From contig JAOUOA010000150.1 of assembly GCA_029880625.1 (NCBI GenBank), positions 1 through 6,791 on the forward strand: a stretch of 6,791 nt of DNA. The letters are read 5' to 3'. Shown here piece by piece: positions 6,188 through 6,791 of this stretch. Position 1 is the first letter of the stretch. Every line of letters starts with the position of its first letter. Origin of the DNA: Spirochaetia bacterium. Its GTDB lineage: Bacteria; Spirochaetota; Leptospiria; Leptospirales; Leptonemataceae. The notes below the pieces were generated by a model. It was not told the origin of the DNA and did not search any database. It worked only from the letters and a program-made list of their open reading frames with translations. The position numbers and the translations under genes were made by a program.

Positions 6188-6781
6188 TTATTCTCTTGTT
6201 CTGGAATATTCTTCAAGGGCTTCCATATAAGTTTTATTTCCGCCGTTGATTTTTATGTATACCGTGCACAGGCATTGTTCGGATTTGCTTGTGATGCTGC
6301 ATCGGCCCGTATTATCGTCCATTTTGCAGCAGTTTAAAATGCCGGTTTTATGAATATTTTTCTGGAGGATGTTATATAATTCGGAGTGATCATCGCGGTC
6401 GCACCCGGAAGCCTGTTCCGCATAACAGAATAAAAATTTACCCATAGAGGAAGGTTTCATAATTTCATTGAGATTTTTTCGGCAGGACATCATTTTTAAC
6501 TGATCCTCAAGCTGCATGAATTTTGAATCATAAAAACTGGAAATCTGCAGATAGAGGAAATCCTGGTGTTCACTGTTTATGCAGAAATTTTTCGGATTAT
6601 CATGGACAGATCTATTTTCCGGAGAACAGGAAAATCCTTCAAATCCTGACCATTTAAAATCTCTCTGGCTTTTGTCGCCGGTTGATATGCTTCTTTCCGA
6701 TCCAGAACAGCCGGCAAAAATCAGTATGGCCGCTGAAAATAAGTATATACTTGATAGAGTTTGGAAATTTGTTCTTTTCAT
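6188..6781 (-). CDS. cysteine-rich lipoprotein of unknown function
   Basis: A 197-residue protein that I do not recognise. The N-terminus (MKRTNF, then a hydrophobic run to residue 23) ends in IFAGC, a type II signal peptide with lipidated C25. Phe at the -3 position is looser than the enterobacterial consensus and is tolerated in spirochaetes. The mature part has ten further cysteines (52, 67, 100, 119, 127, 151, 152, 161, 170, 172), an even number compatible with five disulfides, crowded towards the C-terminus (CC at 151-152 and C-L-C at 170-172). A short lysine- and leucine-rich helical segment covers about 88-110. This suggests a small disulfide-stabilised domain outside the cytoplasm. 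Only ten bases lie upstream in the window, with no visible ribosome site, so the start rests on the signal peptide. It is convergent with the receiver remnant, 14 bases away. Confidence 0.8.
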   Translation of the reverse strand: MKRTNFQTLSSIYLFSAAILIFAGCSGSERSISTGDKSQRDFKWSGFEGFSCSPENRSVHDNPKNFCINSEHQDFLYLQISSFYDSKFMQLEDQLKMMSCRKNLNEIMKPSSMGKFLFCYAEQASGCDRDDHSELYNILQKNIHKTGILNCCKMDDNTGRCSITSKSEQCLCTVYIKINGGNKTYMEALEEYSRTRE

Positions 6782-6791
6782 TTTCGTATTT

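Overview
The window looks like an accessory stretch of an AT-rich Gram-negative bacterial chromosome. It carries exported and lipid-anchored proteins, two large membrane-embedded signalling proteins, a decayed phosphorelay gene, and a family of intergenic repeats. The organism cannot be fixed from the sequence. The 7TM sensor joined to GGDEF and the loose lipobox (F-A-G-C) would fit spirochaetes of the Leptospira group. The tandem-receiver remnant and the repeat load would equally fit Desulfobacterota. This is inference only; no rRNA, tRNA or marker gene is present.

Layout, left to right. (1) 2-205: an open frame entering from the left, possibly the end of a gene, which runs into (2) repeat copy A (153-305). 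(3) 345-1904, plus strand: a 7TM-sensor diguanylate cyclase with intact GGDEF and I-site motifs. (4) 1905-2526: a 622-base gap between the convergent genes, filled with a duplicated repeat module (X1, full repeat B, X2, truncated repeat D). (5) 2527-3882, minus strand: an orphan sensor histidine kinase with about six membrane helices and all catalytic boxes. (6) 3883-4235: a divergent gap holding a small hairpin and repeat copy C. (7) 4236-5609, plus strand: a secreted HEFGH zinc metallopeptidase resembling the anthrax lethal factor (ATLF/M34) catalytic domain, with an extra C-terminal domain. (8) 5700-6173: a dead remnant of a tandem-receiver (REC-REC) protein, broken by a 4-base duplication and an internal deletion. 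(9) 6188-6781, minus strand: a cysteine-rich lipoprotein of unknown function.

No pair of genes forms an operon: orientations alternate (+, -, +, remnant +, -) and gaps are wide. The cyclase would make c-di-GMP in response to an envelope signal. The kinase would signal to an unlinked response regulator. The peptidase and the lipoprotein act outside the cytoplasm. No shared pathway is evident.

The most unusual element is the repeat family of about 153 bp. There are three full copies and one fragment, all in the plus orientation whichever way the neighbouring genes point, with almost constant length and roughly 84-89% identity by hand alignment. It sits 40-60 bases before both intact plus-strand genes, which gives the region a gene-repeat-gene, cassette-like look. 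I could not match it to integron attC sites or to any insertion sequence I know.
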